Origin: Vampirovibrio sp041737375 | GTDB taxonomy: Bacteria; Cyanobacteriota; Vampirovibrionia; Vampirovibrionales; Vampirovibrionaceae | NCBI RefSeq assembly: GCF_041737375.1 | Contig: NZ_JBGSRV010000012.1 | Location: forward strand, 1-64,000 | DNA length: 64,000 bases | Direction: 5' to 3' | Part shown: in pieces, positions 51,841 through 60,068 of the stretch | Position numbering within the stretch: the first letter of the stretch is position 1 | Layout: every line of letters starts with the position of its first letter | Made by a program: the position numbers and the translations under genes | The notes under the pieces: generated by a model | Databases searched by the model: none | Told to the model about the DNA's origin: nothing | Seen by the model: only the letters and a program-made list of their open reading frames with translations

Positions 51841-53181
51841 TTAGCGGATCCGAATTCGGTTGAGTTCCGGCCAGAAGGCATCGCCAAATTCAGAATGGGT
51901 TAAGGTTTGCTCTACGGTTTGGGTGCGGTAAGGGTTTACCAATGAAATTTTAGAGGCGTCATCCGGGTTCCGGCGTACGGAGAAATAGTGTGAGCCCGTT
52001 TTAACAGGCTGCCCGGCACGATTTTTTACCCGACGGGTGGTGGTCCAGATATCCGCAAAATCGCCAGCGGCGTGTTGCTGTTGCAGCGAGTCTTTCAAGG
52101 TTGTTGCTGCAACATTGGACTCTCTTAAGCGCTCGGAGCCAAAGATTCGAGCCAGCGCATCGTGGGTGTTGTCATATTCCAGCGGGGTTTTGGCCCCTGG
52201 CAGTTTCAAGTAAGCTTGCTCCAGTAAAGCCACACCCGGTGTGCTGGATTGGGTGTATTTCCCCAATTCATGGTTCCGCACCTTAATTTCGTGCGGTTGG
52301 CTGGGGAATTTAACGCTATAACCCGTTGGGCTTTGTTTGATTTTAATTAAATCCAGTATTTTTTCACCTTGTGGGTGATGAAAAATATTGTCCAGCGCGG
52401 AAAGCAGGTAACAGGTGTTGGCATTTCCCTGCTGAAATTGAATGGATTTTAAATCAGTGCCAAACATCTGGCTGGTTTTTAAAACGCCAGCAACCGCAGC
52501 TTGATTTACGCCACCAGAAAGCGTTTCTGGTTTTGAGCGTTGAAAGGGCTTATGGGTCCAAGGGGTTTTTTTGAACAGGGACTTTTTGCTAATTTCTTCA
52601 GCGTAAGACCGTATAGAGCGTCTCTTGGCTTCCGCGAGGTCTGCGTGAAAACGGACTTCTTCTTTATAAGTGACTTTGGAGCGCCGAATGGCTTCCGCCA
52701 GATCCGGGTCAAGTTTAGAGCGCCGGATGGCCTCAGCGGTATCCGCGTTAAAGCGAGCTTCTTCTTTGTAGGTGATTTTGGAGCGCCGAATGGCTTCCGT
52801 CAGATCCGGGTCTAGCTTAGAACGCCGGATGGCCTCAGCGGTATCGGCGTTAAAGCGCACTTCCTCAGCGAAGGATAGTTTGGAGCGCCGAATACCTTCC
52901 GCCAGGTACGGATCAAAGCCGAAGGGTTGCAAGGGTTGGGGTAGTCTTTGGCTAAAGGTATCGGGTTGGATGGGTTGCCTGAGCGCCATAGCTGGAGGGG
53001 TATTATGCCTTTGGAACGACTGAAACCGCTGGTGAGGTGCGTAGGGAGCCGTTGAGAACAATGGCGATCCATTGGGCGTATGGCTGGCCATGGGTGCATT
53101 CACCCTGAACGCTCCTGGTTTGATCATGGAATGAGCAAGGCGAGTCGGCTTGGGTAAAAAATGTCTCAGTACTGGCAGCAT
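51841..53181 (-). CDS. Predicted calpain-like cysteine protease with UIM-like repeats
   Basis: A 446-residue soluble protein with no signal peptide. Residues 1-89 are Pro/Gln/His-rich. Residues 90-196 hold six helical repeats with L/T-x-x-A-x-x-x-S spacing (for example DPDLTEAIRRSK), the core spacing of ubiquitin-interacting motifs. About residues 245-446 resemble a calpain (C2) catalytic domain: QGNANTCYLLSAL with Cys257, GSHYFSVRR with His398 and ISLVNPYRT with Asn416, the family triad in order and at normal distances. It lies between two transsulfuration genes. A protease or deubiquitinase acting in a eukaryotic host is inferred. GGAG is upstream of the ATG. Confidence 0.68.
   Translation of the reverse strand: MLPVLRHFLPKPTRLAHSMIKPGAFRVNAPMASHTPNGSPLFSTAPYAPHQRFQSFQRHNTPPAMALRQPIQPDTFSQRLPQPLQPFGFDPYLAEGIRRSKLSFAEEVRFNADTAEAIRRSKLDPDLTEAIRRSKITYKEEARFNADTAEAIRRSKLDPDLAEAIRRSKVTYKEEVRFHADLAEAKRRSIRSYAEEISKKSLFKKTPWTHKPFQRSKPETLSGGVNQAAVAGVLKTSQMFGTDLKSIQFQQGNANTCYLLSALDNIFHHPQGEKILDLIKIKQSPTGYSVKFPSQPHEIKVRNHELGKYTQSSTPGVALLEQAYLKLPGAKTPLEYDNTHDALARIFGSERLRESNVAATTLKDSLQQQHAAGDFADIWTTTRRVKNRAGQPVKTGSHYFSVRRNPDDASKISLVNPYRTQTVEQTLTHSEFGDAFWPELNRIRIR
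52594..52914 (-). repeat. 102-base tandem repeats encoding UIM-like units
   Basis: The coding sequence repeats with a 34-residue period, split into 21- and 13-residue steps (Leu/Thr at residues 93, 114, 127, 148, 161, 182). Units share AEAIRRSK and RFNAD segments. Near-identical copies suggest recent duplication and possible copy-number change. Confidence 0.85.
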
Positions 53182-53292
53182 GGAATGGGAACTCCAAAAA
53201 AGGTGTTAAAAATTTAAAGTCATCAACGGGTGTATAGGCTGATATAAAAACCAAACGCCGTATTTAGGTGTGTAAAGCGGCGACAATTGCCA

Positions 53293-54309
53293 CTAGGCCG
53301 GGTCAATCAGTCCTTGTTCCTGCATCCATTCATCATTATAAAGTTTGGAAATGTAGTTACGGCCATTGTCGTGCAACATTAACACAATGGTTTTGCCTTT
53401 AAAATCGCCACTTTGTAGTAATTTGCGAGTGGCGGCCAAAACGGTTCCACACGATCCGCCTACCAACATCCCCTCTTCACGGGTAATGCGGCGGGCTTCG
53501 GCAAAGGAATCCCGATCGTTGATGGCAAACATTTGATCCACCAGTTTCACGTCAAATACTTGTGGCCAAAAATCATAGCCAATGCCTTCCACTAAATACT
53601 GTCCGGGCTGGCCACCGGAGAAGATAGAACCCACCGGATCGGCGCCCACAATCTTCAGATTGGGGTTTTGCTCTTTTAAATAGCGGGAAGTGCCGGTAAT
53701 GGTGCCGCCGGTTCCCATGCCGCACACAAAGTAATCAAACTTTCCGCCGGTTTGCTCCCAAATTTCCGGGCCGGTGGTCAGGTAATGCGCTTCGGGGTTG
53801 CCGGGGTTTTCATACTGGTTCAGCATGTGGGTATTGGGGCGCTCACGGGCAATGCGCTTGGCAATTTCAATGTAGTTATCTGGGTGATCGTGGGCCAGCT
53901 CGGTGGGGGCCAAAATCAACTCTGCGCCAAAGGCCCGAATCAGGCGGCGCTTCTCTTCACTCATTTTAAGGGGCATGGTAATCACCAGCTTGTAGCCTTT
54001 GGCGGCGCAAACCATGGCCAGCCCTAGGCCGGTGTTGCCGCTGGTGGGTTCTACCAGGGTATCGCCAGGTTTAATACGCCCTTCCTGCTCGGCGCGTTCA
54101 ATCATGCGCAGGGCAATGCGGTCTTTCATGGAGCCGTTGGGGTTTACAAATTCTACTTTGGCCAGCACCGTGGTTTCCGGGAACTCACTAAACACCCGGT
54201 TCAGCCGCACCATGGGGGTATGGCCAATGGCATCGGTAATGGAGTCGCAAATGCCTTGGTAGTGGGTAGGAACGTGTTTGTGTTGCTCAGTGCTGGTGGG
54301 CGTGGACAT
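53293..54309 (-). CDS. Cystathionine beta-synthase/cysteine synthase family enzyme
   Basis: A 338-residue fold-type II PLP enzyme. Visible are IGHTPMVRLNRV, the PLP-lysine in NPNGSMKDRIALRM, TSGNTGLGLAM, the phosphate-binding GTGGTITGTSRYL, and a C-terminal LHDNGRNYISKLYNDEWM. The EGIGYDFWP and NDRDSF segments are more like cystathionine beta-synthase (CBS catalytic core without the regulatory pair) than plain CysK. With the gene at 50558 it would form the reverse transsulfuration route. The CBS-versus-CysK choice needs alignment. Confidence 0.85.
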   Translation of the reverse strand: MSTPTSTEQHKHVPTHYQGICDSITDAIGHTPMVRLNRVFSEFPETTVLAKVEFVNPNGSMKDRIALRMIERAEQEGRIKPGDTLVEPTSGNTGLGLAMVCAAKGYKLVITMPLKMSEEKRRLIRAFGAELILAPTELAHDHPDNYIEIAKRIARERPNTHMLNQYENPGNPEAHYLTTGPEIWEQTGGKFDYFVCGMGTGGTITGTSRYLKEQNPNLKIVGADPVGSIFSGGQPGQYLVEGIGYDFWPQVFDVKLVDQMFAINDRDSFAEARRITREEGMLVGGSCGTVLAATRKLLQSGDFKGKTIVLMLHDNGRNYISKLYNDEWMQEQGLIDPA

Positions 54310-54472
54310 AAAAAACCTTTATTTCGTGCTTGGGACTAAATGGGACTCAAAAAAGGTGAACCGGAAAAATTGAGGAGGGAAAATTGATTGATTGCGGGTT
54401 GAACTATTTTACCAAAAACAAAGGTTGGTTCCGGGTTGCCCCGTAATTCAACGGCTGGGGATTGTAAAACGC

Positions 54473-54766
54473 TTATGCATCTTGGCAAAAACATTGATTT
54501 TGGGCGATTTTGGGGCAGGATGTGGCCTGAAATTTGGCCCACGGGTTTTTAAAACAGTCTCGGCTGTAAACATACGATTTGGCGAATTCGGCCAAATCCG
54601 CCGGGGTGGATTCCTGCTCAGCCGCCAGGCAATCAAGGCAAAACAGCTCTTCTTCGTAGCTCAGGGCCAAATTCATCAGCTGAACCCGCTCGCAAACGGA
54701 AGCGTCGCAGCGATCGCAGTGGTAATCAAAAAAAGAGATATCTGGCAGGGACATGCGCTTTATCAT
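54473..54766 (-). CDS. Hypothetical Cys-rich protein, 97 residues
   Basis: Not recognised by family. It contains CDRC at residues about 17-20, CLDCLAAE near 43-46, and further Cys toward the end (SRDCFKNPW, TSCPKIAQNQCFCQDA), 10 Cys in all; the paired CxxC suggest a metal-binding zinc knuckle or ribbon. No signal peptide is present. GGGGA lies 6 bases before the ATG. It sits between the CBS-like gene and purH, divergent from purH. Confidence 0.65.
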   Translation of the reverse strand: MIKRMSLPDISFFDYHCDRCDASVCERVQLMNLALSYEEELFCLDCLAAEQESTPADLAEFAKSYVYSRDCFKNPWAKFQATSCPKIAQNQCFCQDA

Positions 54767-54863
54767 ATCAAATCCCCGCCAAACTCAAATTTATAGCTTC
54801 CCGGTTTTAAGCTTTTTTTGGGTGAACGCTCACCTGAGCGGTTCAACAAAAACGCTCGTACGC

Positions 54864-54892
54864 TGGAAAGCACCATGCTTTCGGCATAGAAT
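54864..54892 (+). promoter_or_regulatory. Putative sigma-70 promoter of purH
   Basis: TGGAAA and TAGAAT are separated by 17 bases, about 75 bases before the purH start codon. Confidence 0.4.
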
Positions 54893-54966
54893 ACAGTGGT
54901 CTGATTGACTTCAGATTCTATATTTTCCATTACCCTTTCTCGATTCCCCAAAGGAGTGCCGACCCC

Positions 54967-56559
54967 ATGAAGCCTGAGTTGCAAGCCGTATTTGCCGGAA
55001 AAAAAGTGGCCTTTATCAGCGTGTTTGATAAGCAAGGGCTGGAGCCGTTGGCCCGGGCGCTGAGCGAGCAGTATGGCTACGTGATTTTATCCACCGGCGG
55101 CACTAAAAAGTTTTTAGATGACCGCAAGATTGCGGCCATTGAAAGCTCTGAAATCACCGGGTTTGGCGAATTGCTGGGGGGCCGGGTAAAAAGTTTGCAC
55201 CCCGAAATTTTCGCGGGCATTCTGGCCGAGGCCAAGGATCGGGAAGACAAGGATACCGTGCCTTTTTCTGTGGATGTGGTAGTGGTCAACCTCTATCCCT
55301 TCGAGGCGGAGCGGGATCGCTTGGCCAAGGAAGAGGACACTCCCGATCCGTTGCACATGCTGCACTTTATTGATATTGGCGGCTCTTCCCTGATTCGGGC
55401 GGCGGCTAAAAATTATCCGCTGGTGAATATTCTGGGCAATGCGTCGCAATATGAGGCCTTTTTGCAACAAATGGAAAAAGGCAACGGGGCCACCTCGCTG
55501 AACTTCCGCAAAAAGCTGGCGGTAGAAGCCTTTGCCCAATCCGCCTATTACGACGGCCTGATTAATCGCTACCTGATGGGGCAGCTCAAAAAACAGGGTG
55601 AGCTGTCCGCCATGCCAGATATGGTGACTTTGCCGCTTTCCAAGATTACAGATTTGCGCTACGGGGAAAACCCGCACCAACAAGCGGCCTTGTACGGGCT
55701 TGCCAAGCGAGCGGTTGATTTTGAGTATCTGCACGGCAAGGAATTGTCGTTTAACAACATTCTGGATATGCAGGCGGCCTGGAATATCGCCACCGAGTTT
55801 ACCGAAAACGCGGCCTGCGTGATTGTGAAACATAACAACCCCTGCGGTGTGGCCACTTCCACCCGATCGGTTCAGGATGCCTTTAGTCGGGCGCTGGATA
55901 CCGACCCGCTAAGCGCCTTTGGGGGTGTGGTGGCCTTTAACCAGCCAGTAACCGAAGATGCGGCCAAGCACATGAAGGATATTTTTCTGGAAGTGATTAT
56001 CGCCCCGGATTTTGAGCCCGCCGCCTTTGATGTGTTGTCGGCTAAGAAAAACCTGCGTTTGGTGAAGCGGGAATTGCCCGGATTGAAACCGGGTCAGATA
56101 GATTACAAGCAGGTTTCCAACGATTTGTTTTTGCTGCAATCGGTGGATGAGAAAAAGGCCAATCAGGCCGACTCTGTATTCAAAATCGCCACTAAAAAGA
56201 AGCCTACTGATGCCCAGTTGGAAGATATGGTGTTTGCCTGGAAGATTGTAAAGCACGTTAAATCCAACGCCATTGTACTGGCCAAGGGCGGTAAAACCGT
56301 TGGCATTGGCGGCGGGCAAACTTCTCGCATTGGGGCCTTGGAAAGCGCCTTGAAACTGGCCTGCGATCAGGCCAAGGATGCCGTGTTGGCCTCCGATGGC
56401 TTCCTGCCTCATGAAGATAATATTTACGCTGCGGCGCAAGCCAGAGTGGGCGCCATTATTCAGCCCGGTGGCAGCGTGAAAGACCCGGATGTGATCAAGC
56501 TGGCCAACCAGTTCAACATGACCATGATTACCACCGGCATTCGCGAATTCCGCCATTAA
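54967..56559 (+). CDS. purH: Bifunctional AICAR formyltransferase/IMP cyclohydrolase PurH
   Basis: A 530-residue PurH, which carries out the last two steps of IMP synthesis. The N-terminal cyclohydrolase domain (about 1-195) has FISVFDKQGL, ILSTGGTKKFL, GGRVKSLHPEIFAGIL and VVVNLYPFE. The formyltransferase domain (about 200-530) has LRYGENPHQQAALY, VIVKHNNPCGVA, DPLSAFGGVVAF, KSNAIVLAKGGKTVGIGGGQ and the C-terminal SDGFLPHEDNI. AAAGGAG precedes the ATG. It stands alone and is convergent with the RSH gene. Confidence 0.98.
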   Translation: MKPELQAVFAGKKVAFISVFDKQGLEPLARALSEQYGYVILSTGGTKKFLDDRKIAAIESSEITGFGELLGGRVKSLHPEIFAGILAEAKDREDKDTVPFSVDVVVVNLYPFEAERDRLAKEEDTPDPLHMLHFIDIGGSSLIRAAAKNYPLVNILGNASQYEAFLQQMEKGNGATSLNFRKKLAVEAFAQSAYYDGLINRYLMGQLKKQGELSAMPDMVTLPLSKITDLRYGENPHQQAALYGLAKRAVDFEYLHGKELSFNNILDMQAAWNIATEFTENAACVIVKHNNPCGVATSTRSVQDAFSRALDTDPLSAFGGVVAFNQPVTEDAAKHMKDIFLEVIIAPDFEPAAFDVLSAKKNLRLVKRELPGLKPGQIDYKQVSNDLFLLQSVDEKKANQADSVFKIATKKKPTDAQLEDMVFAWKIVKHVKSNAIVLAKGGKTVGIGGGQTSRIGALESALKLACDQAKDAVLASDGFLPHEDNIYAAAQARVGAIIQPGGSVKDPDVIKLANQFNMTMITTGIREFRH

Positions 56560-56621
56560 CCACTGGCCTAACACGCCGTTTAAGTGGCACCCCTAAAACT
56601 GGCGATACCCCTCAGGTATGG

Positions 56622-58880
56622 CTAGTTTTCGGTGTCCAGACTTTCCTCGGCATGCTCATCCTGATCGGAAAGCGATTTTTTGGGCAGGTTGCAAGGACCT
56701 CTGCCCCGCTGACGACGAACCCCAATCACGTCGTTAATCTGGCAAATGGCATCCCGGACCCGATCCAGATGCTTGAGGTTTTCCACTTCCAGCGTTAGCT
56801 CAATGGTGGCGGTATGATCCGGCAGGATTTTTACCTTGGTGTTGGACAGGTTGGCGTTGTAGTCGGCAATTTTGGTCAAAATATCCTTCAGTACGCCCAC
56901 CCGATCAATGACATGAATATCCAGCTTCACCGAGTGCTTGGTCTGGCTTTCGCCTTCCCAGCTTACATACATGCGCCGGTTGGGGTTGGCGTGATCCAGG
57001 TTAATGCAATCATCCCGGTGAATCATGACCCCCCGAGAGCGGGTAACTACCCCGATAATGCCTTCGCCCGGTAGCGGGTTGCAGCACTTGGCGTTCTGGT
57101 ACATCATGCCTTCCAGGCCCTGAATGTCCTTGCCGTTGCCCTTTATCATGGGCCGCTCTTTGCGGGAAGCAAAGTTGTGCAGCATTGGATCAAACGTCTG
57201 CTCCGGCTCTTTTTTCAAGCGACCGGTAATACGGCCAACATTGGTTTCCCCGTAGCCCAGTGCGGCCAGCATGTCTTCCACGTTGGTGTAATTCAGCTCT
57301 TCGGCCGCTTTGCCCAACTTCCCGCTGCGAATGGCCTCTTCTACCCCGGCACGGGTTAGCTCGGCTTCCAGCAGCTTGCGACCTTGCTCCACATGCTCTT
57401 CCCGGTAGTGTTTTTTGTACCATTGTCGAATGCGGGATTTGGCGGTTTGGGTCTGTACAAAGTTAATCCAGTCCAGCCGGGGCGTGCTTTTTTTGCTGGT
57501 AATAATGTCAACAATGTCGCCATTTTTCAGGGCGTAGTTCAATGGCACAATGCGTCCGTTGACCTTGGCGCCTGTGCAGGTATTGCCCACCTCGGTATGA
57601 ATGCGGTAAGCGAAATCCACCGGAGTGGCCCCTCGGGGAAGCACCACCACCCGGCCTTTGGGGGTGAATACAAACACTTCATCCCGAAACAGGTCCAGCT
57701 TCACCGAATCGACGTACTCTTTGGCGTTACCCACATCGTCTTTCAGTTCCACCATTTGCCGTAACCACGACATCTTCTGCTCTTCGCCCGCCTGATTGAC
57801 CTCAGAAACGCCGGTTTCCTTGTACTTCCAGTGGGCAGCAATCCCGTATTCAGCAATGCGGTGCATATCCAGGGTGCGAATTTGTACTTCCAGCGGGCGG
57901 CCATAAGGCCCAATGACGGTGGTGTGCAACGATTGATACAGGTTGCTTTTGGGCATGGCAATGTAATCTTTAAACCGGCCCGGAATGGGGGTAAAGGCGT
58001 GGTGAATAACCCCCAACACCTCATAGCATTCCCGTTCGCAGCTCACAATAACCCGCACCGCGCTAATGTCGTATATTTCCTGAACTTTCTTTTCCTGAGT
58101 GCGCATTTTTTTATAAATGCTGTAATAATTTTTAACCCGGCCATAAATTTTGGCGTCAATATTCATGGCCGACAGCTGATCCTTGATCTTTTCAATCACC
58201 ATTAAAATGGTGTTGGCCCGCTCATCAGTGGTGTGGGCAATTTCGCTTTCAATTTCCACATAGCGCTCAGGATCCAGATATTTTAGCGATAGATCTTCCA
58301 GTTCGGCCCGGATTTTTCCCATGCCCATGCGGTTGGCCAGTGGGCCAAAAATTTCAATGGTTTCGGTGGCGGTTTTTACCTGCTTTTCCGGCTTCATATG
58401 CTCCAGGGTTTGCATGTTGTGCAACCGATCCGCCAGCTTCAGCATGATCACCCGCACGTCATCGGCCATTGCCAAAAACATTTTTCTAAAATTCTCGGCG
58501 TGGGCGTCTTCTTTAGAAGCGAACTCAAACTTGCCCAGCTTGGTCACGCCCACCACCAGCTTCAGTACTTCTTCTCCAAACTGTCGCTCAAGGTCTTCGG
58601 GCTTGGCGGTGGTGTCTTCCACCACATCATGCAGCAGGGCGGCCATAATGGTGGCGGTATCCACCGGAATGCCCGCCAGAATAATGGCCACGTTCACCGG
58701 ATGGACAATGTAGTTTTCCTGATTTTTTCGATACTGGCCCTCGTGCATCCGACGGGCGTATTCAAAGGCCTCACGCACCCGAATCAAATCGTTTTCAGGG
58801 CGTTCCTGACTGCGCAAAATATCCAGCAACTGCTGAAACAGCTCATCTTCCTTGAGGATGCCGGATTGTAGTTCTTGCAC
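56622..58880 (-). CDS. Bifunctional (p)ppGpp synthetase/hydrolase (RSH)
   Basis: A 752-residue Rel/SpoT-family long RSH enzyme. In order: HD hydrolase (about 40-190; AALLHDVVEDT and LADRLHNMQTL), synthetase (about 240-360; GRVKNYYSIYKKM, EVQIRT), TGS (about 400-460; VFTPKGRVVVLPRG), a helical and Cys-containing region (NAKCCNPLPGEGIIG), and C-terminal ACT (about 665-735). The substrate loop reads RFKDY, the RxKD form typical of bifunctional enzymes, and the HD residues are intact. It should make and degrade the alarmone in response to starvation. The start is GTG. Confidence 0.96.
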   Translation of the reverse strand: MQELQSGILKEDELFQQLLDILRSQERPENDLIRVREAFEYARRMHEGQYRKNQENYIVHPVNVAIILAGIPVDTATIMAALLHDVVEDTTAKPEDLERQFGEEVLKLVVGVTKLGKFEFASKEDAHAENFRKMFLAMADDVRVIMLKLADRLHNMQTLEHMKPEKQVKTATETIEIFGPLANRMGMGKIRAELEDLSLKYLDPERYVEIESEIAHTTDERANTILMVIEKIKDQLSAMNIDAKIYGRVKNYYSIYKKMRTQEKKVQEIYDISAVRVIVSCERECYEVLGVIHHAFTPIPGRFKDYIAMPKSNLYQSLHTTVIGPYGRPLEVQIRTLDMHRIAEYGIAAHWKYKETGVSEVNQAGEEQKMSWLRQMVELKDDVGNAKEYVDSVKLDLFRDEVFVFTPKGRVVVLPRGATPVDFAYRIHTEVGNTCTGAKVNGRIVPLNYALKNGDIVDIITSKKSTPRLDWINFVQTQTAKSRIRQWYKKHYREEHVEQGRKLLEAELTRAGVEEAIRSGKLGKAAEELNYTNVEDMLAALGYGETNVGRITGRLKKEPEQTFDPMLHNFASRKERPMIKGNGKDIQGLEGMMYQNAKCCNPLPGEGIIGVVTRSRGVMIHRDDCINLDHANPNRRMYVSWEGESQTKHSVKLDIHVIDRVGVLKDILTKIADYNANLSNTKVKILPDHTATIELTLEVENLKHLDRVRDAICQINDVIGVRRQRGRGPCNLPKKSLSDQDEHAEESLDTEN

Positions 58881-59009
58881 GATTTTGAGAATCCCTTACG
58901 CTCACTTTATTATATAGCGTTCAATGGGGGAATGAACCCCTGATTTATAAAGTTTTCCGTTACAGAAATCCTGAAATCACCTTTTCGCCTCAAAAATACC
59001 AGTTTTGGA

Positions 59010-59015
59010 TATAAT
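59010..59015 (+). promoter_or_regulatory. -10 element immediately before the exchanger start codon
   Basis: A perfect TATAAT lies only 7 bases before the ATG at 59023, so transcription from it would begin at or next to the start codon, giving a leaderless mRNA. No good -35 pairs with it. Confidence 0.4.
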
Positions 59016-59022
59016 CAGGAGT

Positions 59023-60066
59023 ATGAGTTTTGATGTTTTACTCTCGGCTATCGAGATTGTTGTTTTACTGGTTCTGATTGTTTCGACTTGCGCCTTGTTT
59101 ACCAACGCGATTGAGTGGACAGGCCACCGTTTCAAGCTATCGGAAGGCGCGGTTGGCAGTGTATTGGCGGCGGTAGGCACCGCTTTGCCGGAAACGCTCG
59201 TGCCCATTATCGCCATTGCGTCGGGTTATTTTGGTTTATCCACCATGAACCTGGAAACCGGGCACGATATTGGGGTGGGGGCCATTTTGGGGGCGCCCTT
59301 CCTGCTGGGAACCTTGGCTATGTGGGTCACTGCCACCGCCTTGTTTTACTTTGCGGCGATGAAAAAGCGGGACGCCAAACTGAAGATTGATATGCACCTG
59401 TTTCGGCGGGATTACCATTATTTTTTCCCGGCTTATCTCACGGTGTTTGGGGCCGCTTTTATTCCATCCTTACTGGTAAAGCAGGTTTTGGCGGTTGGCT
59501 TGTTGGCCTTTTACGGTTTTTATGTTTACCGTACCTTGCAGCGGGAGCATATTCCCGATGAAGAGTTTGAATTGCCCGTTTTAACCTTTGCCCCCCGAAC
59601 CAAGGAGCCCAAAACGCTGCTGATTTTGGCCCAGGTTGCGGCCAGTTTGGTGATGCTGCTGGTACTGGTTCACTTTTTTGTGGGCGAAATCAACGATGTG
59701 GCCATGAGTCTGGGCATTCCTGCGCTGGTGCTTAGTATGATTGTGACCCCCATTGCCACCGAGCTGCCCGAGAAATTCAACAGCGTGGTGTGGATTCGGG
59801 GCAAAAAAGACAATTTGGCCTTGGGAAACATTACCGGGGCCATGGTGTTTCAAAGTTGTATTCCTACCGCCATCGGGCTGGCCTTTACCCCCTGGGTGCT
59901 GAATGCTCAAGGCATTCTCAGTGTGCTGCTTTGTCTGGCCTCATCGTTCATTATTTACCTGTGCGCCTGGAAAAACCCGAAATTCTTGCCTCAAATTCTG
60001 TTTGGCAGTGGTATCTTCTACCTCATATTTCTGTTTTATGCCTTGTTAACCTGGGGTAAGCTCTAA
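59023..60066 (+). CDS. Sodium/calcium exchanger family membrane protein
   Basis: A 347-residue polytopic protein with about ten membrane helices arranged in two inverted halves. Each half has an ion-binding alpha-repeat: VGTALPETLVPIIAIASGYF and IVTPIATELPEKFNSVVWI, with the conserved Pro-Glu in both. A cytoplasmic loop separates them (FAPRTKEPK). Members exchange Ca2+ for Na+ or H+; the transported ion here is not proven. AGGAG is only 1 base before the ATG, which fits a leaderless mRNA. It is followed after 2 bases by an OYE gene. Confidence 0.85.
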   Translation: MSFDVLLSAIEIVVLLVLIVSTCALFTNAIEWTGHRFKLSEGAVGSVLAAVGTALPETLVPIIAIASGYFGLSTMNLETGHDIGVGAILGAPFLLGTLAMWVTATALFYFAAMKKRDAKLKIDMHLFRRDYHYFFPAYLTVFGAAFIPSLLVKQVLAVGLLAFYGFYVYRTLQREHIPDEEFELPVLTFAPRTKEPKTLLILAQVAASLVMLLVLVHFFVGEINDVAMSLGIPALVLSMIVTPIATELPEKFNSVVWIRGKKDNLALGNITGAMVFQSCIPTAIGLAFTPWVLNAQGILSVLLCLASSFIIYLCAWKNPKFLPQILFGSGIFYLIFLFYALLTWGKL

Positions 60067-60068
60067 CT

